DNA from: Salegentibacter echinorum
GTDB taxonomy: Bacteria > Bacteroidota > Bacteroidia > Flavobacteriales > Flavobacteriaceae
Direction: 5' to 3'
Length of the DNA: 64,000 bases
Assembly (NCBI RefSeq): GCF_900129445.1
Contig: NZ_FQVT01000007.1
Span: 1-64,000, forward strand
Made by a program: the position numbers and the translations under genes. Numbering within the stretch: position 1 is the stretch's first letter; every line of letters begins with the position of its first letter. The notes under the pieces are model-generated. The model saw only the letters and a list, made by a program, of their open reading frames with translations, was not told where the DNA came from and did not search any database. Positions 37,003 through 46,668 of this stretch are shown here, one piece after another.

Positions 37003-38244
37003 ATGAAAAAACTTAGCGGATTAACAGTGCTTTTTTTATTGGCCTTTCTTAGTATTTCTTGCGAAAAGGAAAGTGAAGAAGGCGATTATTATAATGTAGC
37101 GATTCCCGTGGTGAAATCTATACAGGATTTTAGAGGGATGGTAAGAATTTCTGAGCCCAGGAGTATTGAACAAGCCGGTAAAATTTATAGTTATCAGGAT
37201 TATGTTTTTATAAACGATGCTGAAAAAGGTGTTCATATTATCGATAACAGTGATCACCTTGCGCCACAAAAGGTGAAATTTCTTGAAATTCCCATGAATA
37301 CAGATGTAGCAATAAAAGATGATATGCTTTTTGCTAATTCTGCTATGGACCTGGTAGTTTTTGATCTTAGTGACATCAATAATATTAAACAAAAAGAACG
37401 TATAAAAGACGTTTTTCCCAATAGAACATATCACATTCCCAATGGTGCTGCTTTTGTAGATTATAAAAACTTCGATTTTGAAAATGAGGTGATCGTGGGA
37501 TATTTGATAGAGTCGCGTAAAATTGAAACACCAAATGGCCCTGTGTTTACAGAAGATGAGTTTGTTAACAATTCTGGTGTTTCAGGAGGTTCTGGAACCG
37601 GGGGTTCGCTGGCGCGTTTTAATATTCATAAAGGTTTTTTATACGTGGTAGATCAAACCAACCTTTCCATTTTTGATATAAAAGACTTAAATGAGGCTCA
37701 ACTGGTAAAGACAGAAAGAGTTGGTTGGGAAATAGAAACCATTTTTAATAAAGAAGGCTATTTGTATTTAGGAAGTTCATCTGGTATGTTTATTTATGAT
37801 ATTGAAGATCCTGCCGCACCACAATTTCAATCTATGTTTAGCCATATTTTAGGCTGTGATCCTGTGGTGGTGAAAGATGATATTGCCTATGTAACCATAA
37901 GAGGCGGTAATCTTTGTGGGCAGGAATGGAGCCAATTGGATGTTATTGATGTGGGTGATAAGAAAAATCCGCAGCTATTAAAATCTTTTGAGATGGAAAA
38001 TCCCTATGGCCTGGGAATTAAAGATGACCGGTTATTCGTTTGCGATGGCAGTGCAGGATTAAAAATATATGATACACAAGATACCCCCAACCTAAAATTA
38101 AAAGACCACTTTCCAGACATTAACACCTATGACGTAATTCCCCTGGAAAAAGAGCTGTTAATGGTTGGGGATAATACACTTTTTCAATATACTTATAAAG
38201 GCAATAAGATTACGTTGCTTAGTGAGTTCAAATTGGGAGATTAA
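37003..38244 (+). CDS. LVIVD-repeat lipoprotein
   Basis: This 413-residue lipoprotein (LSISC, Cys20) is built of repeated strands such as YVFINDAEKGVHIIDN, LFANSAMDLVVFDLSD, FLYVVDQTNLSIFDIKDL, YLYLGSSSGMFIYDIED and LFVCDGSAGLKIYDT. These are LVIVD repeats, expected to fold into a beta-propeller on the periplasmic or surface face of a membrane. Such proteins are common in Bacteroidota and have no firm function. It is probably monocistronic. Confidence 0.88.
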   Translation: MKKLSGLTVLFLLAFLSISCEKESEEGDYYNVAIPVVKSIQDFRGMVRISEPRSIEQAGKIYSYQDYVFINDAEKGVHIIDNSDHLAPQKVKFLEIPMNTDVAIKDDMLFANSAMDLVVFDLSDINNIKQKERIKDVFPNRTYHIPNGAAFVDYKNFDFENEVIVGYLIESRKIETPNGPVFTEDEFVNNSGVSGGSGTGGSLARFNIHKGFLYVVDQTNLSIFDIKDLNEAQLVKTERVGWEIETIFNKEGYLYLGSSSGMFIYDIEDPAAPQFQSMFSHILGCDPVVVKDDIAYVTIRGGNLCGQEWSQLDVIDVGDKKNPQLLKSFEMENPYGLGIKDDRLFVCDGSAGLKIYDTQDTPNLKLKDHFPDINTYDVIPLEKELLMVGDNTLFQYTYKGNKITLLSEFKLGD

Positions 38245-38665
38245 TCCCAGTTACTTCTATTTAAGATTATTGAACCTGAAGTAAAAAAAGCTGTAAATTC
38301 CTTTAGTCTTCATCTTTAAGATTATTTGGGGTTTATGGCTTTTTTATGCAGAAAATATTGTCTTTGATAGAGGTTCGTTTTTTATGCCACAAAGACATGA
38401 AAGCACCAGAATATACTAAGATGTTCTTCGTGTTTTTCTTAGTGTCTTCGAGTCTTTGTGGCTTTTTTAATCGTGTAATGGAATCATATTACAAGCCTGA
38501 AAGAGTTGTTATTAATCACGAATATTCCTTAGCATTGTAGATAATAGCATATTTTTCATCCTTATATCCATTAAAAAACAAACTTTATTTTAGAAAAAGT
38601 TCTCTTTTCTGGGAGAGATTCTTTAACGAACTTTGTACTCTTGTAATTTCTTAGAAAGATAGACC
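38245..38665. other. Spacer with a 77-bp inverted repeat
   Basis: This 421-bp gap has no convincing gene. It contains the inverted repeat gccacaaagac (38386-38396) / gtctttgtggc (38452-38462), a perfect 11-bp pair, with further complementarity inside and T6 after the right arm. An open frame across it (38346-38540) is a by-product of the repeat. Confidence 0.6.
38386..38462. repeat. Inverted repeat GCCACAAAGAC/GTCTTTGTGGC
   Basis: The 11-bp arms are perfect and the inner region is partly complementary (actaagatg... against cttagtg). The right arm is followed by tttttt, so it may end the LVIVD transcript. The same kind of palindrome is common between Bacteroidota genes. Confidence 0.65.
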
Positions 38666-40564
38666 TTGAAGAAGTGTGTTTATATTGTATTTATTTTAGG
38701 CTTTTGTCTAAATAGTTTCGGACAGGTTCAGGAGGAAGCAGATACCAATACCCGGGATAGCGTAGCATTATACCAAAAGCTTAAAAAATATTCAGAAAGA
38801 AATAAACTTACCAAAACCTTGCACAAGCTCATATTTCGGCAGGAGGAGCAAAACTTTCGAGAGCAGCAAAGGCAACCAGACTATTTATCCTATCATGACA
38901 AAGTAATTAGGAATATTGTTATACGTACCAGGGATCCTTTTGGATATTCTATAAAAGATAGCGTGAACACGCCTGCTACCTTTCTTGGAAAAGCAGGAAA
39001 TGCCATTCACGTTACCTCGAATGAGGCAAGTGTTAAGAAGTTTTTGTTATTTAATGAAGGGGAGGCTTTAGATACATTGTTAGTGCAGGAAACGGCCCGA
39101 CTTTTAAGGAAGCAAAATAATATACGTAAGGTGAGGATTATTCCCAAGTCTATAGAGGATTCTAAAGATTCTTTAGACCTGGTTGTGGAAGTTTTAGACT
39201 CCTGGAGTCTCATTCCTAAGGTGAGTTTTTCAGAATCCCGGGCTAAAGTAAGTTTACGGGAGCGAAACTTCATTGGGACAGGGCACCGTGTGGATGCAAA
39301 GTACGACAAACGTCATACCGACGGTAGTACCGGCTTCACAGGAGTTTATGAGATTAACAATGTCAAAAATACTTTTATTGATTTTACGGGTAAATACGCC
39401 TTAGATGTAGATCAATATTATGATCAGTTTCTTTCAGTTAATAGGGATTTTTATTCACCACTTGCACATTGGGCCGGAGGAGTTTTTATTCAGAAACGGT
39501 TTTTGGGTAGTTTATTTCCACAAAATAGCGCTCAATTTATCAAACAGGATTTTAAATATTTCTATCACGATTTTTGGGGGGCATACGCCTTTCAGCTTTT
39601 TAAAGAAGACTCTAAAAAAAGGCGTACTACAAAATTGGTTTTAAGTTTACGCTCTTCTTTTCTAAATTACAAAGAAACGCCAAAAATAGCGTATGACAGC
39701 ATTGGCTATTTTTCTGATGAGCATTTTCACCTGGCCAGCATTGGTGTGAGTTCCAGGGAATTTATTAAAGATCGCTATATTTTTAGGGATGGAGACATAG
39801 AAGATGTACCGGTAGGTTCCCTTTTTTCTTTAACGGCCGGTGTTCAAAGAAAAAACCATCAAAATCGTTTATATTCGGGTTTGCGGGTATCTTACGGTAA
39901 CTATAACGCTTGGGGGTTTTTTAGTGGTAATTTTGAATTGGGAACTTTTTTTAATGATGCTCATACCGAGCAAACTACCTTAAGTTTTAAAGCAAATTAT
40001 TTCAGCAATCTTTTAAATCTTGGCGGGGAATGGAGAATGCGACAATTTATAAAACCACAATTGGTTATAGGTTTTAACCGCTTAAATTCGGTTGCAGACC
40101 GTTTGGGGCTTAATGAAAGCCCATATTTTAAGGGCGTTCATAGTTATAGATACATAGATTATGGTAAGAGGAATAAATATGTAGATTATAACAACGGCAA
40201 TATTCAGGGTTTTGAAAGTTCGGCAAGCGGCACAAGAAAATATGTGCTTGACTTACAAACCCAGTTTTATTCTCCCTGGTCACTTTTAGGCTTTCGTTTT
40301 AACCCTTTTGTAAACATAAGTTTGGGAATGTTATCTGGAGAAAGTTTTATTAAAAACGACAATAAAATATATTCGTCTCTTGGAGCGGGCTTTATTATTA
40401 GAAACGACTATTTGGTATTTGACTCCTTTCAGTTCTCCTTTTCTTATTACCCTTCGATGCCGGGAGGAAGAAGGGAAATCTTTCAAACTAATAGCTTTAG
40501 AAGTGAAGATTTTGGTTTTCAGGATTTTAAAATGAGGGAGCCACGGCCGGTTATCTATGAGTAA
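38666..40564 (+). CDS. Omp85/BamA-like outer-membrane protein
   Basis: This 632-residue protein starts with TTG at 38666 and has a signal peptide ending near LNSFGQ (residue 20). A POTRA-like module lies around residues 100-190 (EGEALDTLLVQETARLLRKQ, then DSLDLVVEVLDSWSLIPKV). The remainder alternates short beta-strands ending in an aromatic terminal strand, as in an outer-membrane barrel. It could be a TamA-like assembly factor or a surface protein exporter. The start choice rests on the signal peptide. Confidence 0.75.
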   Translation: MKKCVYIVFILGFCLNSFGQVQEEADTNTRDSVALYQKLKKYSERNKLTKTLHKLIFRQEEQNFREQQRQPDYLSYHDKVIRNIVIRTRDPFGYSIKDSVNTPATFLGKAGNAIHVTSNEASVKKFLLFNEGEALDTLLVQETARLLRKQNNIRKVRIIPKSIEDSKDSLDLVVEVLDSWSLIPKVSFSESRAKVSLRERNFIGTGHRVDAKYDKRHTDGSTGFTGVYEINNVKNTFIDFTGKYALDVDQYYDQFLSVNRDFYSPLAHWAGGVFIQKRFLGSLFPQNSAQFIKQDFKYFYHDFWGAYAFQLFKEDSKKRRTTKLVLSLRSSFLNYKETPKIAYDSIGYFSDEHFHLASIGVSSREFIKDRYIFRDGDIEDVPVGSLFSLTAGVQRKNHQNRLYSGLRVSYGNYNAWGFFSGNFELGTFFNDAHTEQTTLSFKANYFSNLLNLGGEWRMRQFIKPQLVIGFNRLNSVADRLGLNESPYFKGVHSYRYIDYGKRNKYVDYNNGNIQGFESSASGTRKYVLDLQTQFYSPWSLLGFRFNPFVNISLGMLSGESFIKNDNKIYSSLGAGFIIRNDYLVFDSFQFSFSYYPSMPGGRREIFQTNSFRSEDFGFQDFKMREPRPVIYE

Positions 40565-40722
40565 GGCGCGGTTAATGGGTTAGGGCGTTTGGCATGGTTT
40601 TTCAGAAAACTGTAAATAGAAAAGTTACACGCCCTCTAAAATAAAAACTTTATAAAAAAGGTGGAATTAGAATGGATCGATAGGATTTTCTTCAAAAAAA
40701 AATAGAAATCAAAAAAATCATA

Positions 40723-40730
40723 TACTTTTG
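40723..40730 (+). promoter_or_regulatory. -7 box of topA
   Basis: TACTTTTG is a perfect TAnnTTTG element 20 bp before the topA ATG. No matching TTTG lies 19-20 bases upstream, where the DNA is a poly-A stretch. Confidence 0.45.
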
Positions 40731-40750
40731 CAGCTAGAAAAATTTGAGTT

Positions 40751-43279
40751 ATGGCAAAGAATTTAGTGATTGTTGAGTCTCCTGCCAAGGCAAAGACCAT
40801 TGAAAAGTTTTTGGGCAAGGATTATAAGGTGACTTCTAGTTTTGGACATATTGCAGATTTGCCAACCAAAGAGTTGGGCGTGGATACCGAAGGGGACTTC
40901 ACTCCAAAATACGTGGTTTCCAAAGACAAGAAAGACGTTGTAAAAAAGCTAAGAGGTTTTGCTAAAAATGCCGAAATGGTATGGCTGGCCAGTGATGAGG
41001 ACCGTGAAGGAGAGGCTATTGCCTGGCATCTTGCCGAGGAGCTAAAACTAAAAGGTGAAAAAACAAAACGAATTGTATTTCACGAAATTACTAAATCGGC
41101 TATTCTTAAAGCAATTGATAATCCCAGGGGGATAAATTACAACCTGGTAAATGCCCAGCAAGCGCGCAGGGTTTTAGACAGGTTAGTAGGTTATGAACTT
41201 TCGCCTGTGTTATGGAGAAAAGTAAAAGGCGGACTTTCGGCCGGGCGGGTACAATCTGTAGCCGTGCGACTCATTGTAGAACGTGAAAGGGAAATTCAAA
41301 ATTTTAAGGCGGAAGGTTCTTATAGAGTAGATGCAGAGTTTACCACTAAGGACGGGAAGTCTTTTAAAGCAAAAATTCCTAAGAATTTTGCAACCCGGAA
41401 AGAAGCGGAAGCTTTTCTGAAAGAAAACCTCGATGCTGATTTTAAAGTAGCTGAACTAACTACGAAACCGGCAAAGAAAAATCCCGCGCCACCCTTTACT
41501 ACTTCAACCTTGCAGCAGGAAGCAGCCAGGAAGTTATATTTCTCGGTAAGTAAAACCATGACAATGGCACAACGTCTTTACGAAGCCGGTCATATTACTT
41601 ATATGAGAACAGACTCGGTAAACCTTTCAGATGATGCCCGTAAAGGTGCCAACCGGGAAATATTAAAAGCTTATGGTGATAAATATGCAAAATCCCGCCA
41701 GTTTAAAGGAAAAACAAAAGGAGCGCAGGAAGCTCACGAGGCTATAAGACCTACAGATTTTGCCAAACATTCGGTGCGGGCAGACCGTGATGAGCAACGT
41801 TTGTACGAGCTTATTTGGAAACGTGCAATTGCCTCACAAATGAGTGAAGCGCAATTGGAGCGTACCAATGTAAAAATAGAAGCTTCCAGGCACGATAAAC
41901 ATTTTACCGCCAATGGTGAGGTGTTAAAATTTGATGGATTTTTAAAAGTATATTTAGAAAGTAATGACGAGGAAGATGAGGAACAAAGCGGAATGTTGCC
42001 GGCTTTAAAGGAAAATCAGCCTTTAGCTAATCAATATATTAGCGCGACAGAGCGTTTTACCAGGCCGTCTTATCGTTACACAGAAGCTTCTTTGGTGAAA
42101 AAACTGGAAGAGCTAGGAATTGGCCGTCCTTCTACTTATGCACCTACCATTTCTACTATTCAGAATAGAAAATATATCGAAAAAGGTTCTGTAGATGGTA
42201 CAGAGCGTGAGTATTTACAATTTGTACTGAAAAAAGAAAAAATTTCAGAAAAAAAATTAACCGAAACCGTGGGCAGCGATAAAGGGAAGTTGGTTCCTAC
42301 TGCTGTTGGTATGGTGGTTAATGACTTTTTGGTGAACCATTTTTCAAACATTCTCGATTATAATTTTACCGCTCGCGTAGAACAGAGTTTTGATGATATT
42401 GCTGAAGGAAATGAAGCCTGGACGCATATGTTGAAAGAGTTTTATGAAGAATTTCACCCGCAAGTTGAAGATGTCGCCAAAAATGCCGAGCGGGAAGTAG
42501 GAGAACGTGTTTTGGGTGAAGACCCCGCAACCGGAAAACCGGTGAGTGTGCGTTTGGGTAAATTTGGTCCCATGGTGCAAATAGGCTCAGTAGAAGACGA
42601 TGAAAAACCGAAATTTGCCAGCCTTGGCCCAGACCAGACTTTAGATTCGGTAACTTATGAAGAGGCGATGGATCTTTTTCAGCTTCCAAAGGAATTGGGG
42701 GAATATAAAGATGAAAAAGTTGAGGTGAATAATGGCCGTTATGGTCCTTATGTGAAATTTGGTAAAAAATATGTTTCATTAGCCAAAGGCGAAGACCCGT
42801 TAAATGTAGATTTTGAGCGGGCTATGGAGCTTATAAAGGAAAAAGAAAAAGCCGATGCGCCTATTCACGAATATGAAGATATGCCGGTGCAAAAAGGTGT
42901 GGGGCGATTTGGTCCTTACCTTAAATGGAATGGAATTTTTATTAATGTAAATAAGAAATACGATTTCGATAACCTGTCTATAGAAGATATTGAAACGCTT
43001 ATTGAAGATAAAAAGCGAAAAGAACGCGAAAAGTTAATCCATAATTGGGAAGAAGAAGGAATTCGTGTGGAGAAAGCGCGCTGGGGCAGGTTTAAGATTA
43101 TTAAAGGAAAAACCAAGATAGAATTGCCAAAAACCACAGATGCCGAAAATTTAAGTTTGGAGGAGGTTAAAGAGATTCTTGAGGAGAAAACTAAAAAGAA
43201 GAAAACCACAAAAAAGAAAGCGACGACCAAAAAGAAGTCAGCCGCTAAAAAGAAAACCACTACAAAAAAGAAAAAGTAA
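40751..43279 (+). CDS. topA: DNA topoisomerase I
   Basis: This 842-residue type IA topoisomerase relaxes negative supercoils. The Toprim domain opens with VIVESPAKAKTIEKFLG and continues SDEDREGEAIAWHL. The active-site tyrosine is Tyr284 in HITYMRTDS. Instead of zinc fingers, the C-terminus has several RxGPYxKxG-type modules and a Lys/Thr-rich tail of about 30 residues that probably binds DNA. The next gene begins 3 bp after the stop, so the two are co-transcribed. Confidence 0.98.
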   Translation: MAKNLVIVESPAKAKTIEKFLGKDYKVTSSFGHIADLPTKELGVDTEGDFTPKYVVSKDKKDVVKKLRGFAKNAEMVWLASDEDREGEAIAWHLAEELKLKGEKTKRIVFHEITKSAILKAIDNPRGINYNLVNAQQARRVLDRLVGYELSPVLWRKVKGGLSAGRVQSVAVRLIVEREREIQNFKAEGSYRVDAEFTTKDGKSFKAKIPKNFATRKEAEAFLKENLDADFKVAELTTKPAKKNPAPPFTTSTLQQEAARKLYFSVSKTMTMAQRLYEAGHITYMRTDSVNLSDDARKGANREILKAYGDKYAKSRQFKGKTKGAQEAHEAIRPTDFAKHSVRADRDEQRLYELIWKRAIASQMSEAQLERTNVKIEASRHDKHFTANGEVLKFDGFLKVYLESNDEEDEEQSGMLPALKENQPLANQYISATERFTRPSYRYTEASLVKKLEELGIGRPSTYAPTISTIQNRKYIEKGSVDGTEREYLQFVLKKEKISEKKLTETVGSDKGKLVPTAVGMVVNDFLVNHFSNILDYNFTARVEQSFDDIAEGNEAWTHMLKEFYEEFHPQVEDVAKNAEREVGERVLGEDPATGKPVSVRLGKFGPMVQIGSVEDDEKPKFASLGPDQTLDSVTYEEAMDLFQLPKELGEYKDEKVEVNNGRYGPYVKFGKKYVSLAKGEDPLNVDFERAMELIKEKEKADAPIHEYEDMPVQKGVGRFGPYLKWNGIFINVNKKYDFDNLSIEDIETLIEDKKRKEREKLIHNWEEEGIRVEKARWGRFKIIKGKTKIELPKTTDAENLSLEEVKEILEEKTKKKKTTKKKATTKKKSAAKKKTTTKKKK

Positions 43280-43282
43280 TTT

Positions 43283-44443
43283 ATGGATTTAGACTTTCTG
43301 AGTCCCCTTTCTGAATCTTTATTAGAAGAACTATCGGCCTTAGAGGAGCAGTCCCTGGCCGGGCAGGTAGAAAAACACACGCAAAGCGAAGGCATTCCTC
43401 AGCTTGAAGGCGTGAATTTGGCTATAGTGGGAGTGAAAGAGAATCGCCTGGGAAGCGAAATAGATTTCCTGGATTTTGAAGATGTGAGAAAATCATTTTA
43501 CAGTTTATTTCCCGGAAATTGGGATGTGAAAATTGTCGATCTTGGGGATATTGAAAAAGGTGAAACCGTAGAAGATACTTATTTTGCATTGCAAACCCTG
43601 GTGGCAAAACTTGTAAAAATGGATGTGGTTCCTGTAATTCTGGGTGGCAGTCAGGATTTGGTTTATGCTCAATACCGCGCTTACGATACTTTAGATCAAA
43701 TGGTGAATTTGGTAAATATAGACAGTAGGTTTGATCTTGGCGATGCCGAAAAACCTATAGGCAATCATTCTTATATGGGAAAGATAGTGGTAAACGAGCC
43801 TTATAATCTATTTAATTATTCCAATTTAGGTTATCAAACATATTTCAATTCACAAGATGAAATAGAACTTATGGATAACCTGTTTTTTGACGCCTATCGG
43901 CTGGGAGACGTAAATGCCAATATTAGTATAGTGGAGCCCGTAATGCGGGATGCCAATATGGTGACTATAGATCTAACCTCGGTTAGTGCGCCGGCCTGCG
44001 GTTCCCGTGATATCGCTTCTCCAAATGGGTTTGACGGCAAAGAAATTTGCAATTTAGCACGTTATGCGGGAATAAGTGATAAAGTGAGTTCCTTTGGGAT
44101 TTATGAATATGACAATCTTAAATTTGGAAATTTAGGTGCCATGTTAATGGCGCAGATGATGTGGTATTTTGCTGAAGGGGTAAATTATAGAACAAATGAA
44201 AATACTATCTCAGCAAAAAAAGAGTTTATAAAATATCAGGTGCCAATAGAAGAAGAGGTGCTTGTTTTTTTTAAGAGCCCAATAAGTGGCCGATGGTGGA
44301 TAGAGATTCCATTTTTGGAACATTTAAATACTAAATTGAAGAGGCACACGTTATTACCTTGCAGTGAAGAGGATTATTTGGAGGCTTGCAACCAGGTAAT
44401 TCCCGAGAGGTGGTATAAAGCTAAAAGAAAAAATGAAGTGTAA
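43283..44443 (+). CDS. Arginase-fold protein lacking metal ligands
   Basis: This 386-residue protein has the ureohydrolase (arginase/agmatinase/formimidoylglutamase) fold, and the three metal-binding segments can be found. They are degraded: GGDHS is GGSQD (121-125), DxHxD is DSRFD (147-151), and the SxDxDxxDP motif reads TIDLTSVSAP. Most manganese ligands are therefore missing, and catalysis is unlikely. Database-style names such as formimidoylglutamase would mislead. It follows topA by 3 bp and precedes gldK, a position that suggests a conserved non-enzymatic role. That role is unknown. Confidence 0.8.
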   Translation: MDLDFLSPLSESLLEELSALEEQSLAGQVEKHTQSEGIPQLEGVNLAIVGVKENRLGSEIDFLDFEDVRKSFYSLFPGNWDVKIVDLGDIEKGETVEDTYFALQTLVAKLVKMDVVPVILGGSQDLVYAQYRAYDTLDQMVNLVNIDSRFDLGDAEKPIGNHSYMGKIVVNEPYNLFNYSNLGYQTYFNSQDEIELMDNLFFDAYRLGDVNANISIVEPVMRDANMVTIDLTSVSAPACGSRDIASPNGFDGKEICNLARYAGISDKVSSFGIYEYDNLKFGNLGAMLMAQMMWYFAEGVNYRTNENTISAKKEFIKYQVPIEEEVLVFFKSPISGRWWIEIPFLEHLNTKLKRHTLLPCSEEDYLEACNQVIPERWYKAKRKNEV

Positions 44444-44490
44444 AATAATTTCAGACATTCGTAAGATTTACCGTATTTTTACCCAAAATA

Positions 44491-44521
44491 TTGTTTTTTA
44501 AAAAATATTTAGATAGGTTTA
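44491..44521 (+). promoter_or_regulatory. Promoter of the gldKLMN operon
   Basis: TTG at 44491-44493, a 20-bp spacer and TAGGTTTA at 44514-44521 (one mismatch to TAnnTTTG) form a promoter about 37 bp before the gldK ATG. Confidence 0.55.
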
Positions 44522-44557
44522 CCGCCGTAAATTTACAAGTCTTAACCTAAGAAAATT

Positions 44558-45922
44558 ATGAGGAAATTTATTTCGCTAATTGCTGTTCTTGCCCTACTTT
44601 ACAGCTGTGGGCGTGGAGATCGTGGACAGCTTGTTGGTGCGAAAGGGGAAAAGTGGAATCCCGAAAAGCCACTTGGAATGACGCTAATTCCTGGTGGATC
44701 TTTCATTATGGGTAAAGCCGATGATGATCTTGCCGGAAAAAAAGATGCCCCATTAAAGACCGTTACCGTGAGATCCTTTTATATGGATGAAACTGAAATC
44801 ACTAATGCCGAATATCGACAGTTTGTAAATTATGTACGCGATTCTGTGGTACGAACAGAGTTGGCAATTATGGCTGAGAATATGGGGGAGACCTCTGGTT
44901 CTGGCGGAATTGGCGATTATGCATTTATGGATTCTGAAGAAGGTGAGATGACTCCTTATGAAGAATACATGCTCAATACTTATGGGCAGGGTGGTCCTTC
45001 AGATACTTACGCAAACCGTCGCTTAAACAAGGACATCGATATTGTTTGGGATACCGAAGATTATCCCGATGTGAACTATGCCGAGGTTATGGATATGTTA
45101 TATATTCCTATGGAAGAAGTTTACAACGGGCAACGCACCTTAGATGTAGATAAACTAAAATTTACGTACACCTGGATGGATGTACAGGGAGCTGCTAAAG
45201 CCCAGGGGAATAGAAGGGATTATATAAAAACAGAGGAATTAAATATATATCCAGATACAACGGTATGGATAAGAGATTTTAACTATTCTTACAACGAGCC
45301 TATGCACAACGATTATTTTTGGCATAGCGCTTTCGATGACTATCCCGTAGTAGGCGTTTCCTGGAAGCAGGCTCGTGCTTTTGCACAGTGGAGAACACTA
45401 TACCACAATTATTACAGAAGAGAAAAAGGCGACCACAATGTGCCGTCCTACCGCATCCCTACCGAGGGAGAGTGGGAATATGCTGCCCGTGGTGGTTTAG
45501 AAGGAGCAACCTACCCCTGGGGAGGTCCTTATACCAAAAACGACAGAGGTTGTTTTATGGCTAACTTCAAACCTTTAAGAGGGGATTATGCGGCAGATCA
45601 GGCTTTATATACTGTAGAAGCTAAATCTTATGAACCTAATGATTATGGACTGTATAATATGGCTGGAAATGTTTCAGAATGGGTGAACTCATCCTACGAT
45701 CCCGCTTCATATCTTTATATGTCCACCATGAACCCCACAGTAGATAACCCCGATGATATGCGGAAAGTAATTCGTGGCGGCTCCTGGAAGGATGTAGCTT
45801 ATTTCCTTCAGGTTAGCTCCAGAGATTATGAATATGCAGATTCTGCCCGAAGCTATATTGGCTTTAGAACAGTTCAGGATTACCTCGGGACAGATGTTAC
45901 CCTAAATCAAACCACTAAATAA
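44558..45922 (+). CDS. gldK: Gliding motility lipoprotein GldK
   Basis: This 454-residue outer-membrane lipoprotein (LLYSC, Cys17) has a formylglycine-generating-enzyme/SUMF1-like domain: MTLIPGGSFIMGKADDD, YRIPTEGEWEYAARGG, and VIRGGSWKDVAYF near the end. In the type IX secretion system GldK forms the large periplasmic ring with GldN. The enzymatic copper/cysteine site of true FGE is not evident, as expected for GldK. It is the first gene of gldKLMN. Confidence 0.97.
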   Translation: MRKFISLIAVLALLYSCGRGDRGQLVGAKGEKWNPEKPLGMTLIPGGSFIMGKADDDLAGKKDAPLKTVTVRSFYMDETEITNAEYRQFVNYVRDSVVRTELAIMAENMGETSGSGGIGDYAFMDSEEGEMTPYEEYMLNTYGQGGPSDTYANRRLNKDIDIVWDTEDYPDVNYAEVMDMLYIPMEEVYNGQRTLDVDKLKFTYTWMDVQGAAKAQGNRRDYIKTEELNIYPDTTVWIRDFNYSYNEPMHNDYFWHSAFDDYPVVGVSWKQARAFAQWRTLYHNYYRREKGDHNVPSYRIPTEGEWEYAARGGLEGATYPWGGPYTKNDRGCFMANFKPLRGDYAADQALYTVEAKSYEPNDYGLYNMAGNVSEWVNSSYDPASYLYMSTMNPTVDNPDDMRKVIRGGSWKDVAYFLQVSSRDYEYADSARSYIGFRTVQDYLGTDVTLNQTTK

Positions 45923-45951
45923 AAACTCTAACAAAACCTAATTAATTTATT

Positions 45952-46611
45952 ATGGCAAAATCAAACACAAGTAGAAGAATAACAACGATGGTGTACGGTC
46001 TGGGTGCATCTGTAGTAATTTTAGGAGCGCTTTTTAAAATTATGCACTGGCCTTTCGCTAACCCAATGCTTATTGCCGGATTAGTGGTAGAAGCATTTGT
46101 ATTCGCCTATTCTGCTTTTGAACCTATGGATGATGATGTAGATTGGTCATTGGTATATCCTGAATTAGCAGGAGGACAGGCAAGCCGTCGTACAGCCACG
46201 GTAATAGAAGAAGAAAAAGAAACACAGGGGCAGTTGTCCAGAAAACTGGATGATATGCTTAAAGAAGCTAAAATAGATGCCAGCTTAATGAGTAGCCTGG
46301 GAGATAGCATTCGTAATTTTGAAGGCGCTGCAAAAGGAATTGCACCTACCGTGGATGCTATGGCTTCTCAAAAGAAATATAGTGAAGAGCTAACAACTGC
46401 AGCAACGCAAATGGAAACGCTTAATAATATCTATAAAGCCCAGGTAGAATCTGCTTCACGCCAGGCAGAAATAAACCAGGAAGTAACCGAAAACGCTGGT
46501 AAACTAAACCAGGAAATGGGATCGCTTACTGCCAACCTATCTTCTCTAAACGGAGTATATGGAGGAATGCTTACTGCTATGAACGGGAGAAAAAATGTGA
46601 CAACTAATTAG
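45952..46611 (+). CDS. gldL: Gliding motility protein GldL
   Basis: This 219-residue inner-membrane protein has two N-terminal helices (about residues 13-32 and 40-58) containing FKIMHWPFANPM. A long cytoplasmic helical tail follows. With GldM it forms the proton-driven motor of type IX secretion and gliding. It lies 29 bp after gldK. Confidence 0.96.
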   Translation: MAKSNTSRRITTMVYGLGASVVILGALFKIMHWPFANPMLIAGLVVEAFVFAYSAFEPMDDDVDWSLVYPELAGGQASRRTATVIEEEKETQGQLSRKLDDMLKEAKIDASLMSSLGDSIRNFEGAAKGIAPTVDAMASQKKYSEELTTAATQMETLNNIYKAQVESASRQAEINQEVTENAGKLNQEMGSLTANLSSLNGVYGGMLTAMNGRKNVTTN

Positions 46612-46668
46612 TAATAACAATGCTAATCCCTGAAACCCTAAATTTTTAAGAACTAAACTAATTAGCAC

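Noticed and set aside
36824-37006. 60-codon frame upstream of the LVIVD gene
   Set aside because: It covers the probable promoter zone, has no motif and overlaps the next start.
38346-38540. 64-codon frame with a hydrophobic segment
   Set aside because: It spans the GCCACAAAGAC inverted repeat and owes its length to it.
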